A stretch of DNA of 54,351 nucleotides from an uncultured Muribaculaceae bacterium. GTDB lineage: Bacteria; Bacteroidota; Bacteroidia; Bacteroidales; Muribaculaceae. Below, one piece after another: positions 15,506 to 24,400 of the stretch (positions are counted from its first letter, which is position 1; each line of letters begins with the position of its first letter). The position numbers and the translations under genes are program-made. The notes under the pieces are model-generated. The model did no database searches. It saw only the letters and a program-made list of their open reading frames with translations, and was not told the DNA's origin. Location: NCBI GenBank assembly GCA_947625935.1, contig CANQQE010000021.1:1-54351 (forward strand), written 5' to 3'.

Positions 15506-15739
15506 ATGAATGAAAACAAGAATCTTGAAGAACTTATGAAAGCTCTTAATTCCGATAATAAAGAAAAGTGCTGTTGTAAGAAAGAAGATAATGATTTCTT
15601 TAAAACAGATTCAAACTTTTCTTGGGTTTGTTTTGTTCTTTGTATGATGTTTATGACCGACAATTCTAAATATTACAAAGGAAAGGCAGAAGCATACAAA
15701 GAAATTCTCGACGTATTTCTTTCCGAAGAGGATGATTAG
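15506..15739 (+). CDS. Small membrane protein with CCC motif
   Basis: 77 residues after GGAGGAACT. Acidic and basic ends flank one hydrophobic segment, WVCFVLCMMFM. A KEKCCCKKED cluster lies just before it. It precedes the ferritin-like and endolysin genes, so a role in lysis (for example as an accessory membrane protein) is possible but unproven. Confidence 0.5.
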   Translation: MNENKNLEELMKALNSDNKEKCCCKKEDNDFFKTDSNFSWVCFVLCMMFMTDNSKYYKGKAEAYKEILDVFLSEEDD

Positions 15740-15741
15740 GA

Positions 15742-16266
15742 ATGACTCTTGATACGATTTATTCAGAAATTTCTGCTCACTTTCTTGAAGGTCTTATGAT
15801 CCATAATAAACTTATGGAAACGTTCTATTTCTTAGGATGCTATGGTTATGGCGATTTTCATAAGAAGCAATACATTGATGAGAGTAAAAATTATGCTAAA
15901 TTAGCTAAGTATTTCATTTCAAGAAATGAAAAATTGATACATACCAATCAAGTATCAGATCCGTATGTAGATTCTTATGCAAAAATTTATCCTTTCAATT
16001 ATGACCAATTCTCAACAGAACAAATTAAATCCTTAATCGCTCGTTCTGTTGACGAATGGGTTAAATGGGAGACTTCTACGAAATATTTTCTTAATGATAA
16101 AATTTCTGAATTAATCAAAATGGGAGAAAATGCTGACGCTGAGTTCATATCAATTTTCTTAAAAGATGTTGATAAAGAACTCGATAAAGCAACAAAATTA
16201 CGTCGTATGCTTATTAACACCGATTACGATATGACTTATATTATGGAAAATCAAAAGGAGGAGTAA
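15742..16266 (+). CDS. Ferritin-like four-helix protein (tentative)
   Basis: 174 residues. Long helices can be drawn at about 4-60 (LEGLMIHNKLMETFYFLG with spaced Glu and His) and 95-165 (VDEWVKWETSTKYFLNDKI, then AEFISIFLKDVDKELDK). The latter resembles ferritin helices C and D, including the FL..F..dv.kE pattern. Known: ferritin-like proteins of unknown role occur near lysis genes of some gut phages. It starts 3 nt after the previous gene and ends 4 nt before the endolysin. Iron-binding residues cannot be confirmed by eye. Confidence 0.4.
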   Translation: MTLDTIYSEISAHFLEGLMIHNKLMETFYFLGCYGYGDFHKKQYIDESKNYAKLAKYFISRNEKLIHTNQVSDPYVDSYAKIYPFNYDQFSTEQIKSLIARSVDEWVKWETSTKYFLNDKISELIKMGENADAEFISIFLKDVDKELDKATKLRRMLINTDYDMTYIMENQKEE

Positions 16267-16269
16267 ATT

Positions 16270-17235
16270 ATGTCTGCAATTACTGGTATTGACGTATCGA
16301 AACACCAGGGCGCCATTAACTGGAAGTCAGTTAAAGAATCTGGTGTTAACTTTGCAATCCTCAGAGCTGGTTATGGTCGAGTAATTACACAGAAAGACCC
16401 CACTTTCGAAACGAATTACAAAGACGCAAAGGCTGCTGGATTACCTGTAGGCGCTTATTGGTATTCCTATGCTAAAAACAAAACCGAAGCAATTGAGGAA
16501 GCAAAAGTTTGTCTCGAAGTTATTAAGGGTAAGCAATTCGAGTATCCTATTTACTTCGACATTGAGGAAAATGACGTTCTGAGACTTGGTATGGACACAG
16601 TTTCTACAATTACTAAAGCGTTTCTTGAGACAGTGGAAAAAGCTGGGTATTTTGTAGGAATTTACAGTTCTAAATCACATCTTGAGAATTACATCGAAAA
16701 GTCTCTCAGAACTCGTTATACAGTCTGGGTTGCTCATTATGGCGTTTCTAAGACGACTTATAAAGACCCATATGATATGTGGCAGAGGTCGAGTGTAGGA
16801 AAGGTTAGAGGTGTTAATGGGGCTGTCGATATGGATGAATGCTATGTCGATTTCCCAACCAGAATTAAAAACAAAGGTCTTAATGGCTTCTCTAAACCTA
16901 TTACAAAGCAGCCTGAGAATAAAATCCCCACAATTACGAAAACTATCGATGAGCTTGCACAGGAAGTAATTGATGGTAAGTGGGGGAATGGTTCTGATAG
17001 GAAAGCTAATCTGACCAATGCTGGTTATGATTACAAGAAAGTACAGGAACGAGTTAATCAGCTTGTATATCCTAAAACAGAACCTCGTTATCACACAGTA
17101 GTAAAAGGCGATAATCTTACTACAATTGCTAATAAATACGGAACTACTGTTGATACAATTGTTTCAGAAAACAGAGCTACTTATCCGAGAATTACTGGAA
17201 ATTATATTCAGGTCGGATGGAAGCTTAAAGTTTAA
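16270..17235 (+). CDS. Endolysin: GH25 muramidase with CW_7 and LysM modules
   Basis: 321 residues, AAGGAGGAG site. Residues 1-200 are a glycoside hydrolase family 25 domain: GIDVSKHQG with D8, YFDIEEND with D97 and E99 as likely catalytic acids, and MWQRSSVGKV near 170. Residues 226-266 are a CW_7 wall-binding motif (ELAQEVIDGKWGNGSDRK, then LTNAGYDYKKVQERVN). Residues 274-320 are a LysM (YHTVVKGDNLTTIANKYG). It hydrolyses the beta-1,4 bond between N-acetylmuramic acid and N-acetylglucosamine. No signal peptide, so holin-dependent release. It lies unusually, between fibre genes and tail chaperones. Confidence 0.93.
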   Translation: MSAITGIDVSKHQGAINWKSVKESGVNFAILRAGYGRVITQKDPTFETNYKDAKAAGLPVGAYWYSYAKNKTEAIEEAKVCLEVIKGKQFEYPIYFDIEENDVLRLGMDTVSTITKAFLETVEKAGYFVGIYSSKSHLENYIEKSLRTRYTVWVAHYGVSKTTYKDPYDMWQRSSVGKVRGVNGAVDMDECYVDFPTRIKNKGLNGFSKPITKQPENKIPTITKTIDELAQEVIDGKWGNGSDRKANLTNAGYDYKKVQERVNQLVYPKTEPRYHTVVKGDNLTTIANKYGTTVDTIVSENRATYPRITGNYIQVGWKLKV

Positions 17236-17264
17236 ATCACAAAAACCTAAAGGAGGAACTTATT

Positions 17265-17726
17265 ATGCTTAAGAAGACAATTACTTACACGGATTACAAT
17301 GGTGTAACAAGAACGGAGGATTTCTATTTCAACCTTAATAAGGCCGAATTGTTCCAGATGGAGTTTGGAACAGAAGGAACTTTCACCAATGTTATTAAGA
17401 AAATCGCTCAGACAAAAGACGTACCTACAATGGTATCTCTGATGAAGGACGTTATTCTAAAGTCTTATGGTGAAAAGAGTCCTGATGGTAGAAGGTTTAT
17501 TAAGTCTGAGGAACTTTCTAACAATTTCTCTCAGACAGAAGCATTTTCTGAGTTGTATCTCGAACTTGCTCTCGACGATCAGAAAGCATCAGAATTCCTG
17601 AATGGTCTTATGCCTGCTGATCTGGCAAAGAAGGCTTCTTCGCTTTCTAATGAGGAAAAGGCTAATCTTCTCGGCGTATCTGTAGAAGAGATTGCTGATA
17701 CTGGCAATGCTAACGATTCACATTGA
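17265..17726 (+). CDS. Tail assembly chaperone (gpG-like)
   Basis: 153 residues behind AAAGGAGG. Seen: FYFNLNKAELFQMEFGTEGTF near the start, then KDVILKSYGEKSPDGRRFIKS and a helical acidic end, a pattern shared by tail assembly chaperones encoded before tape measures. It overlaps the next gene in a different frame, the usual G/GT arrangement. Helps polymerise the tail tube on the tape measure. Confidence 0.7.
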   Translation: MLKKTITYTDYNGVTRTEDFYFNLNKAELFQMEFGTEGTFTNVIKKIAQTKDVPTMVSLMKDVILKSYGEKSPDGRRFIKSEELSNNFSQTEAFSELYLELALDDQKASEFLNGLMPADLAKKASSLSNEEKANLLGVSVEEIADTGNANDSH

Positions 17727-18258
17727 TTCGAAGTCTTTTTGGAATGAGGAGAAAGAAGAGTTTGTTACAATAGATGGAACTGACATTTCTTTTGAACATT
17801 CTCTTCTTTCAATTTCTCAATGGGAATCAAAATGGAAGAAACCGTTCTTAGCTTCTAACGATAAAAGTGTAGAAGAGATCATGGATTACATTAAAATCAT
17901 GACGCTTACACCAGTTGATGATTCGATTTATGCTTTATTAAGCGAAGAAAACATTAGAGCAATCTTTGAGTATATGAACGACCCAATGACTGCTACTACG
18001 TTTAAAGAAAGCGAATTGCAACAAACACGATCTAATTCGAAAGGTAGATTTGTAACGTCTGAATTGGTGTATTTCTGGATGGCTAACTTCAGAATTCCTA
18101 TTGAGTGCGAGAGATGGCATTTCAATCGACTTATGACGTTAATACGTATTTGTGCGATTGAGAACTCTCCACCTAAAAAGATGAATAAACGTGATGTAAT
18201 GAACAGAAACAGAGCGTTAAATAAAGCGAGAAGAGCCAAAACAGGGTCAAGAGGGTGA
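17707..18258 (+). CDS. Second tail assembly chaperone (gpT-like)
   Basis: 183 residues from ATG 17707; the frame is open back to 17686, inside the previous gene. Seen: ISFEHSLLSISQWESKWKKPF, YIKIMTLTPVDD, YMNDPMTATTF, a pattern of the downstream chaperone ORF in actinophages and Firmicutes phages. Moving from the first ORF to this one needs a +1 or -2 shift, not the lambda-type -1, and I see no strong slippery heptamer, so re-initiation at 17707 is equally possible. The C-terminus is basic. Confidence 0.65.
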   Translation: MLTIHIDSKSFWNEEKEEFVTIDGTDISFEHSLLSISQWESKWKKPFLASNDKSVEEIMDYIKIMTLTPVDDSIYALLSEENIRAIFEYMNDPMTATTFKESELQQTRSNSKGRFVTSELVYFWMANFRIPIECERWHFNRLMTLIRICAIENSPPKKMNKRDVMNRNRALNKARRAKTGSRG

Positions 18259-18300
18259 TTATGTATTGCCCTCTTACTTGTTTTAAACAATTCTTATTTT
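18249..18300 (+). terminator. Hairpin terminator after tail chaperones
   Basis: AAGAGGG (18249-18255) pairs with CCCTCTT (18269-18275), overlapping the chaperone stop; T-rich sequence follows to 18304. Loop of 13 nt. Probably a weak or partial terminator between tail genes. Confidence 0.5.
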
Positions 18301-18321
18301 TTTAATTTGGAGAGATTTCAT

Positions 18322-18705
18322 ATGGGATTTAAAATGTCTTCACGTGGAAATTTCGAAAACACAGAACGCTTTTGCAAAGGAATTAAACAGAAAAAATATT
18401 TAAACGCATTAGAACCTTATGCAAAACAATGTGTCGAAGCATTAAGACAAGCGACTCCAAAAGATACTGGAGAAACCGCTATGTCTTGGTGGTATGAAAT
18501 TTCTTCGGATAAAGGTAACTATAAAATCACTCTTCACAACGATAAAGTCACGAAAACGAACATTCCAATCGTCATTCTGCTTACCGTCGGACATGCTACT
18601 GGCAATGGTGGTTATGTACAAGGTATAGAGTTTATAGAACCAACTCTCAAACCGATTTTCGACAAGATAGCGGATACAGCATGGAAGAATGTTCAAGATC
18701 TATAA
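18322..18705 (+). CDS. HK97 gp10-like tail/joining protein
   Basis: 127 residues; ATG 18322 follows GGAGAG. Seen: ALRQATPKDTGETAMSWWYEI, then VILLTVGHATGNGGYVQGIEFIEP and a C-terminal helix. These are the signature parts of the HK97 gp10 family, which normally sits among the head-tail joining genes. Here it lies 6 kb later, after the chaperones, and directly before the putative receptor-binding gene. Confidence 0.7.
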   Translation: MGFKMSSRGNFENTERFCKGIKQKKYLNALEPYAKQCVEALRQATPKDTGETAMSWWYEISSDKGNYKITLHNDKVTKTNIPIVILLTVGHATGNGGYVQGIEFIEPTLKPIFDKIADTAWKNVQDL

Positions 18706-18720
18706 GGAGGCGTAATCAAA

Positions 18721-21453
18721 ATGGCAGTTTCTCTTACTCGAATGGAGAACGACTACTACGTATACGAAGTAAAATCTTTAGCAGAAATTATTGCTGTTCT
18801 CAAAGCGAATAATGATGAAAATGTTAAAAAATTTCTTATAGATCTTGTAGAAGACGATGATGGTAATGGAGCAGAAATTACTCCCAGCATGAGCGTTACG
18901 TCATTATTATATTCTTCGTCTCCAGTAAAGAATGCTGTTTTAGCTGTTAACGATAGATTTAAAATTATTTCCAGAAAAAATAAATCGATCAAGAATTATG
19001 TCATAAAATTGGAAAGTCCATCAGACGCCTTTATTTGTTTTAGAACGGATACCGTAACAGACATTAGTGGATTGATAGAAAACATAAAATTTTCAAATAT
19101 TACAATAAAAGGTCCTGGAATTGTTTTTGGCGGAACTAATTACAATTCTACTTATCCCTTCATGCCAGTACAATTTTCTGACTGTCTTTTCGATTTTAAA
19201 ATTGTAACTGAAGAAGGACAAAATTATGAAATGGGTCCTTTTTGGTGTTATTCTATGCTTAGATGCAATCTTTCTATAGATTTGAAAGATTGTTATTCAG
19301 ATTTTGCACATGACGCATTGTTCAATTATACAATTTGGATTAAAGAATGTCTTATAACTGTTAAAAACCTGGATTCAACTCGCCCTGGTGGATTTCCGTC
19401 AATGTTTTGGTATATTTATAACAAAAATGAAAATAGTCCTTTTTCAAATTGTGTTGGTGGCTGGCATTCTCATAACATGATTGTATATGAAAACTTAAAA
19501 CTTCCAGCAGAAGACATTACGCATAAGGTATTAAATACGATTGCTCTTACTTACAGAAAACTTTGGGATGTAAAAATAGTTTTTAATTCGATTGATGTGT
19601 CAAATGGTGGGCGTCTTACAATAAACGACAATGCCACGTCAGAAAACAAAGATAAAAACTTTTCAGAATTCAATTGTTTTATATTTGTAGAAGATTCTGT
19701 AAAAGATTATATAAAAATTAAAGCTGGTTCTGGAGCTACCGAGGACCAACTAAGACCAATTTATCCAGCAAGCTATCTTAAAGACGTTGAAAAATTAAAA
19801 GAAATCGATTTCTTTAAAGATATTAATACGGGAACTGTATATTATGAAAACGATACCGATCTCGACGTTAATGCTATTTGGCACGTTATACCGGAAGTAA
19901 ATCACGGATATCCTACACCGAATGTTCCTCCGCACGACAAGCCCACCGATAATATAAGAGACGTTTATATAGGCGGAGATTATATTTATGAAATTTATCT
20001 CGGAGATACTTGTCTTTGGAGAAAAAGAGACACGCTAAAGCAATTTGGGCTTGAACGATTGCAATATTATAGAATGTGGAAAGTGTCAAATCAAGAATAT
20101 TATAATCCCCCGTGTCACAATACTTTAAATGGTCCAGAAGAAGTTATTGTTGAAGTAACGCCATATCCTCTTAATACAAGATTAAACCAGCCTTCTTCTA
20201 CAACTTGTTATCCTTTCTGGATGGGTCCTGTGGCTGGCATATGGGCTAATACTAAAGACAAATATGTATATTTTAAAACAGGAAATGTAAATACCAATTT
20301 TCATATGAACAGCGGCACAGGAGGTTCGTGGGGAGATACCATAGTTGACAAATATAGGATGTGTTTACACGATCCAAGAATGAGTTATCCATTTACCTGT
20401 AGATCAAGCGGAAATCCTACGAGAGCTGGGTTGAATAACACAGGACGTATGAATACATATTCTTCAACTTGTTCTTATGAATTAGGCTCGCAAAATGATT
20501 ATACAAGATACGGTTCTGACGTATCAATGTTATATTTTGGTTTTAAAATATACGATTATAATACATTGGTGTGTGATTTAGTTCCTGCGTATAGAAAAAA
20601 AGACAATAAAACCGGATTCTTCGATTATGCAAGCTATAAATTTTATGAATGGCAATGCGATAGTTCTTTAAACCAAAAAGGTCTTGATTTTGCCGGTCCA
20701 TATATAGGTTCGGAATTATATAATGAAATTCCAGAACAATATATTCCTCCTACATATGATTTACCAGACGGTTATCATATATGTAGTAAAATTTGGAATC
20801 CGTTGAGCTCAAGCATTTCTGGGTTTTGTATAGGTTCTGACTATATTACAAGAAATTCGCATATTGCTATTATAGGAGAATTTCTTTGTTCTGGAGGCAC
20901 TGGTTATCCATATTCGACATATTCTCTTTTGGGTATAAACGGAGATAGTACAGGAACTTCTTATTATGTTTTAAGTTTGAAGGAAGGCGGAACCGGTGGC
21001 GGGTATGGACATTCTTATACAACAGTGTGTAGATCTACGTCTTCAAATTCTTCGTCTCAAGAAAGCGTGTTTGATAAAGACAAACAATCTGGATACTTGA
21101 TCAAAATTGATATAGAATGTTCTAATAATAAAATCAAAACTACAATTACTGAACTCGGCACTCCTACTGGTGGTGGCGGACAAAACATTATAATTCATAC
21201 CGAGCCAAAAGTAATGGAAATTGACAATTTACTTCCAGAAGTTTTAGAGCCGTTTTCAGGAAACCTTGCTTCTAATCCACGAGACGGTTTATATATTGCT
21301 AACAAAAGCTATGTAATACACGAAATAACTATAGACAGCGTTAAATATATTCCAGTTTGGAATAAGACACAAAATACATATTTGCTTTACGGCGTTGGCA
21401 ATAATTTAGAAATAACTACTGACAGAGATGGAAAAACATTTCTTGGTCAATAA
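18721..21453 (+). CDS. Large receptor-binding / tail fibre protein
   Basis: 910 residues, AAGGAGG site. Residues 60-320 show rows of short beta strands with Asn/Asp turns (NIKFSNITIKGPGIVFGG) like a parallel beta-helix. Around 415-435, RDVYIGGDYIYEIYLGD is a small repeat unit common in gut-phage fibres. The rest is Gly/Ser/Tyr/Cys-rich and beta, compatible with a lectin-like head. It is inserted between a gp10-like gene and the tape measure, and its composition is more AT-rich than the neighbouring structural genes, which suggests a swapped-in host-recognition module. No catalytic residues are evident. Confidence 0.6.
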   Translation: MAVSLTRMENDYYVYEVKSLAEIIAVLKANNDENVKKFLIDLVEDDDGNGAEITPSMSVTSLLYSSSPVKNAVLAVNDRFKIISRKNKSIKNYVIKLESPSDAFICFRTDTVTDISGLIENIKFSNITIKGPGIVFGGTNYNSTYPFMPVQFSDCLFDFKIVTEEGQNYEMGPFWCYSMLRCNLSIDLKDCYSDFAHDALFNYTIWIKECLITVKNLDSTRPGGFPSMFWYIYNKNENSPFSNCVGGWHSHNMIVYENLKLPAEDITHKVLNTIALTYRKLWDVKIVFNSIDVSNGGRLTINDNATSENKDKNFSEFNCFIFVEDSVKDYIKIKAGSGATEDQLRPIYPASYLKDVEKLKEIDFFKDINTGTVYYENDTDLDVNAIWHVIPEVNHGYPTPNVPPHDKPTDNIRDVYIGGDYIYEIYLGDTCLWRKRDTLKQFGLERLQYYRMWKVSNQEYYNPPCHNTLNGPEEVIVEVTPYPLNTRLNQPSSTTCYPFWMGPVAGIWANTKDKYVYFKTGNVNTNFHMNSGTGGSWGDTIVDKYRMCLHDPRMSYPFTCRSSGNPTRAGLNNTGRMNTYSSTCSYELGSQNDYTRYGSDVSMLYFGFKIYDYNTLVCDLVPAYRKKDNKTGFFDYASYKFYEWQCDSSLNQKGLDFAGPYIGSELYNEIPEQYIPPTYDLPDGYHICSKIWNPLSSSISGFCIGSDYITRNSHIAIIGEFLCSGGTGYPYSTYSLLGINGDSTGTSYYVLSLKEGGTGGGYGHSYTTVCRSTSSNSSSQESVFDKDKQSGYLIKIDIECSNNKIKTTITELGTPTGGGGQNIIIHTEPKVMEIDNLLPEVLEPFSGNLASNPRDGLYIANKSYVIHEITIDSVKYIPVWNKTQNTYLLYGVGNNLEITTDRDGKTFLGQ

Positions 21454-21477
21454 AAAATACAATAAGGAGGAATTGAC

Positions 21478-24400
21478 GTGAGCAGAAATCGAGATACCAG
21501 AATTGTCGAGATGCAATTCGACAACGTGCGTTTCGAACAGAATGCTTCAAGAACGTTATCAACCCTCGATAAGCTTAAACAAGCTATGAAATTCGAGGGA
21601 ATTACTGACGGATTCAAGAAGATAGAAAAAGCGTCTGGAACGTTGACATTCAAAACGTTATCCGATGGCGTTCAAACCGTATCGAATAAGTTTTCTGCTC
21701 TTAACGCCGTAGCATTCTCCGTATTAAACAACATCACTAATCAAGCAGTTAATGCTGGTAGAAACTTAGTAAACTCCTTAACTCTTGAACCAGTAACTAC
21801 AGGCTTCCAAGAGTACGAAATCAAAATGGGATCTGTACAGGTCCTTGCGGCAAACTTAGGAGCTCTTACTGAAGATACTGCAAATAACTTGAAACTTACG
21901 GCTTCTGAAATGCAGGCGGTTGAAGATGCAATCAACGGCGTGTATGGTTCAGGAGCCAATAGGATCAAAGCATTAGCAGAAGCTGGTTACGATTATGAAC
22001 GTATTCAGCAGGGAATAAACAAAGAAACGGCAAAAAATTCTTCCACGAATAAAGAAAACAAAGCTTCGATGGAAGAAATTAACCAAACGCTGGAACGGAT
22101 GAACACATTTGCGGATAAAACCATCTACAATTATGCTCAGATGACCAGCAATCTTGGTAAGTTCGTAGCCGCTGGTGTAGATCTTGATCGTTCAGAAAAA
22201 GCTATTACAGGTCTTGCTGCATTGGCGGCTATGTCTGGTGCTACGGCTCAGGATATGTCAAGAGCGTCGTATCAGATGTCTCAGGCAATGGGAACTGGTT
22301 TCATTAAGTTGATGGACTGGAACTCGTTGGTAAACGCCAATATGGGCACGAAAGGCTTCCAAGACCAAATCATGGATGTTGCGAGGTCTCATGGCGTTGC
22401 TGTAGACGAAATCATTAAAGCAAACGGTTCATTCAGAGATTCTTTGGCTGAAGGATGGTTGACAACTGACATTTTCCTGGAGACATTACAGCGATACACT
22501 GACGAATCAACTGAATTAGGACAGACAGCAATGAAGGCTGCTACAGAGGTTAAGTCCGTATCAATGTTACTTGATACACTTAAGGAGTCTGTGCAGTCTG
22601 GATGGACACAATCTTGGGAACTTATCATTGGTGACTACTTTGAAGCAAAAACAATTTTAACGCAGATAAACGACGAAATCAACGCAATTCTCAAACCAAT
22701 GGAGGATTGGCGTAATTTACAGCTTCAGGTTTGGCACGATGCTTCCAATGGACGAGACGAATTTATCGAAGATATGGGTAAGTTCTTCAAATTCATTGGA
22801 AAAGTATTAGAGCCAATTAAAGATGCGTTTGTTGAAGTATTTGATTTAGACAATGGAGATGCTGTTTTAATTAAATTAACATCTCGTTTCACACAATTTG
22901 TTAATAAACTTGAAATTACTGATGAAACAGCAGATAAATTAAAACGAACTTTTAAAGGCGTTTTCTCAATCTTTAAAATTGTTGGAAATTCTATAAGAGC
23001 AGTCCTTAATGTTATTGGAAAACAAATCGGAGGAGTAGATTTTGCCAATTCCGGAGCGTTCTCTACAATGGCAGATTGGGGCGATCAGTTAGAAGAATTG
23101 TCCAATACGACGTTCTCAGTAGAAAATATTGAGCAATCTCTTTACGATTTGGGAGATGCTATTAAAGAGTTTATTTCGACATTATCTGAACAAATTCAAA
23201 ATAGCAGTATTGTTAAGTTTATTAAAAACCTTTTCGGTTCGAAAGAAGAAACAGACGAACTTACTGGTACTATCGATACTGTTTCTGATGGTTTTACCAA
23301 AACAAAAAGCATCGTCGATCAAATAAGAGATCTTAAGAAATCATTAGGTTCTTCAAAAGAAAAAGAAGGCTCGTCAGATGATTCGTCTGTTTCTTGGCTC
23401 AATACATTCACTTCAAAACTTGGAGAATCTCTTTCAAAAATCGATGTTGTAGACACAATTCAAACAGTTGGTGCTATTGCTGCTATTATTCAGATCTTAC
23501 ACACCGTTTTTTCAAGCACAAAGAAAGTCGAAGCGGCTGCCGAAGCAATTAAGAAATTTCCTGAAACAATTGTACATTTCTTCGATAAATTAGGCGACGC
23601 ATTAGTTGCAAAATCCAGATACGAATCCATGGCTGCTATTGCCGCCGCAATTGGTATAACGGCTACTTCGATTTATCTTCTTGGTAACATGGACACAGGA
23701 AAATTATGGCAAGGCATTGCAGTAGTTTCTGTTGTCGGAGTTGCTTTACTGGTAATGAACGGTATTACAACGCACATTGGTAAGATGAAAGAAGGAACTA
23801 AATTCGAGAAAGTTTATTATTCCTATGTAGCATTTGCATCAGCACTCGGCATTATTGTGTTATCTCTTTGGGCATTGACAAAAATAATAGACTCGACAAA
23901 TGCTGAAACCTTAGCTATTTCTTTAACCATGCTTGCCGATATTATAGTTACATTAGTTGGCGTAGTTGCTGTTACATCTAAATTAGTTAAAAACGGAGAC
24001 GATGTTGTAAAGGCAGGCGCTGGACTACTTATATTCTCAATTGGTATTGCGACAATTGTTACTTCATTAATCGGCCTCGAATTAGTAATGAAGAATGCTA
24101 ATTCCGATGCGATTTGGGGTCTTGTAGGACTTGTTGCAGTTCTTGTTGGTGGTATGGCTTTGTTAGTTGCCGTCGTAGGAGCTGTTAAACCGGAAAAGAT
24201 GGCTTCAATCGGTTTTGGCTTAGCGGAAATGTCTGCCGGGTTGTCAGTTCTCATAAACTCTTTGGTACTGCTTCAGCTGTCAATGCGTGGCGCCAGTGGA
24301 GATGCTATTGCCGGACTTGTTTTAGCAATTGTTGGAACGATAAGTGCTCTTGCATTGTTAGTTGCGGTTATCGGCGCTCTTAAACCAGAACAAATGCTAT

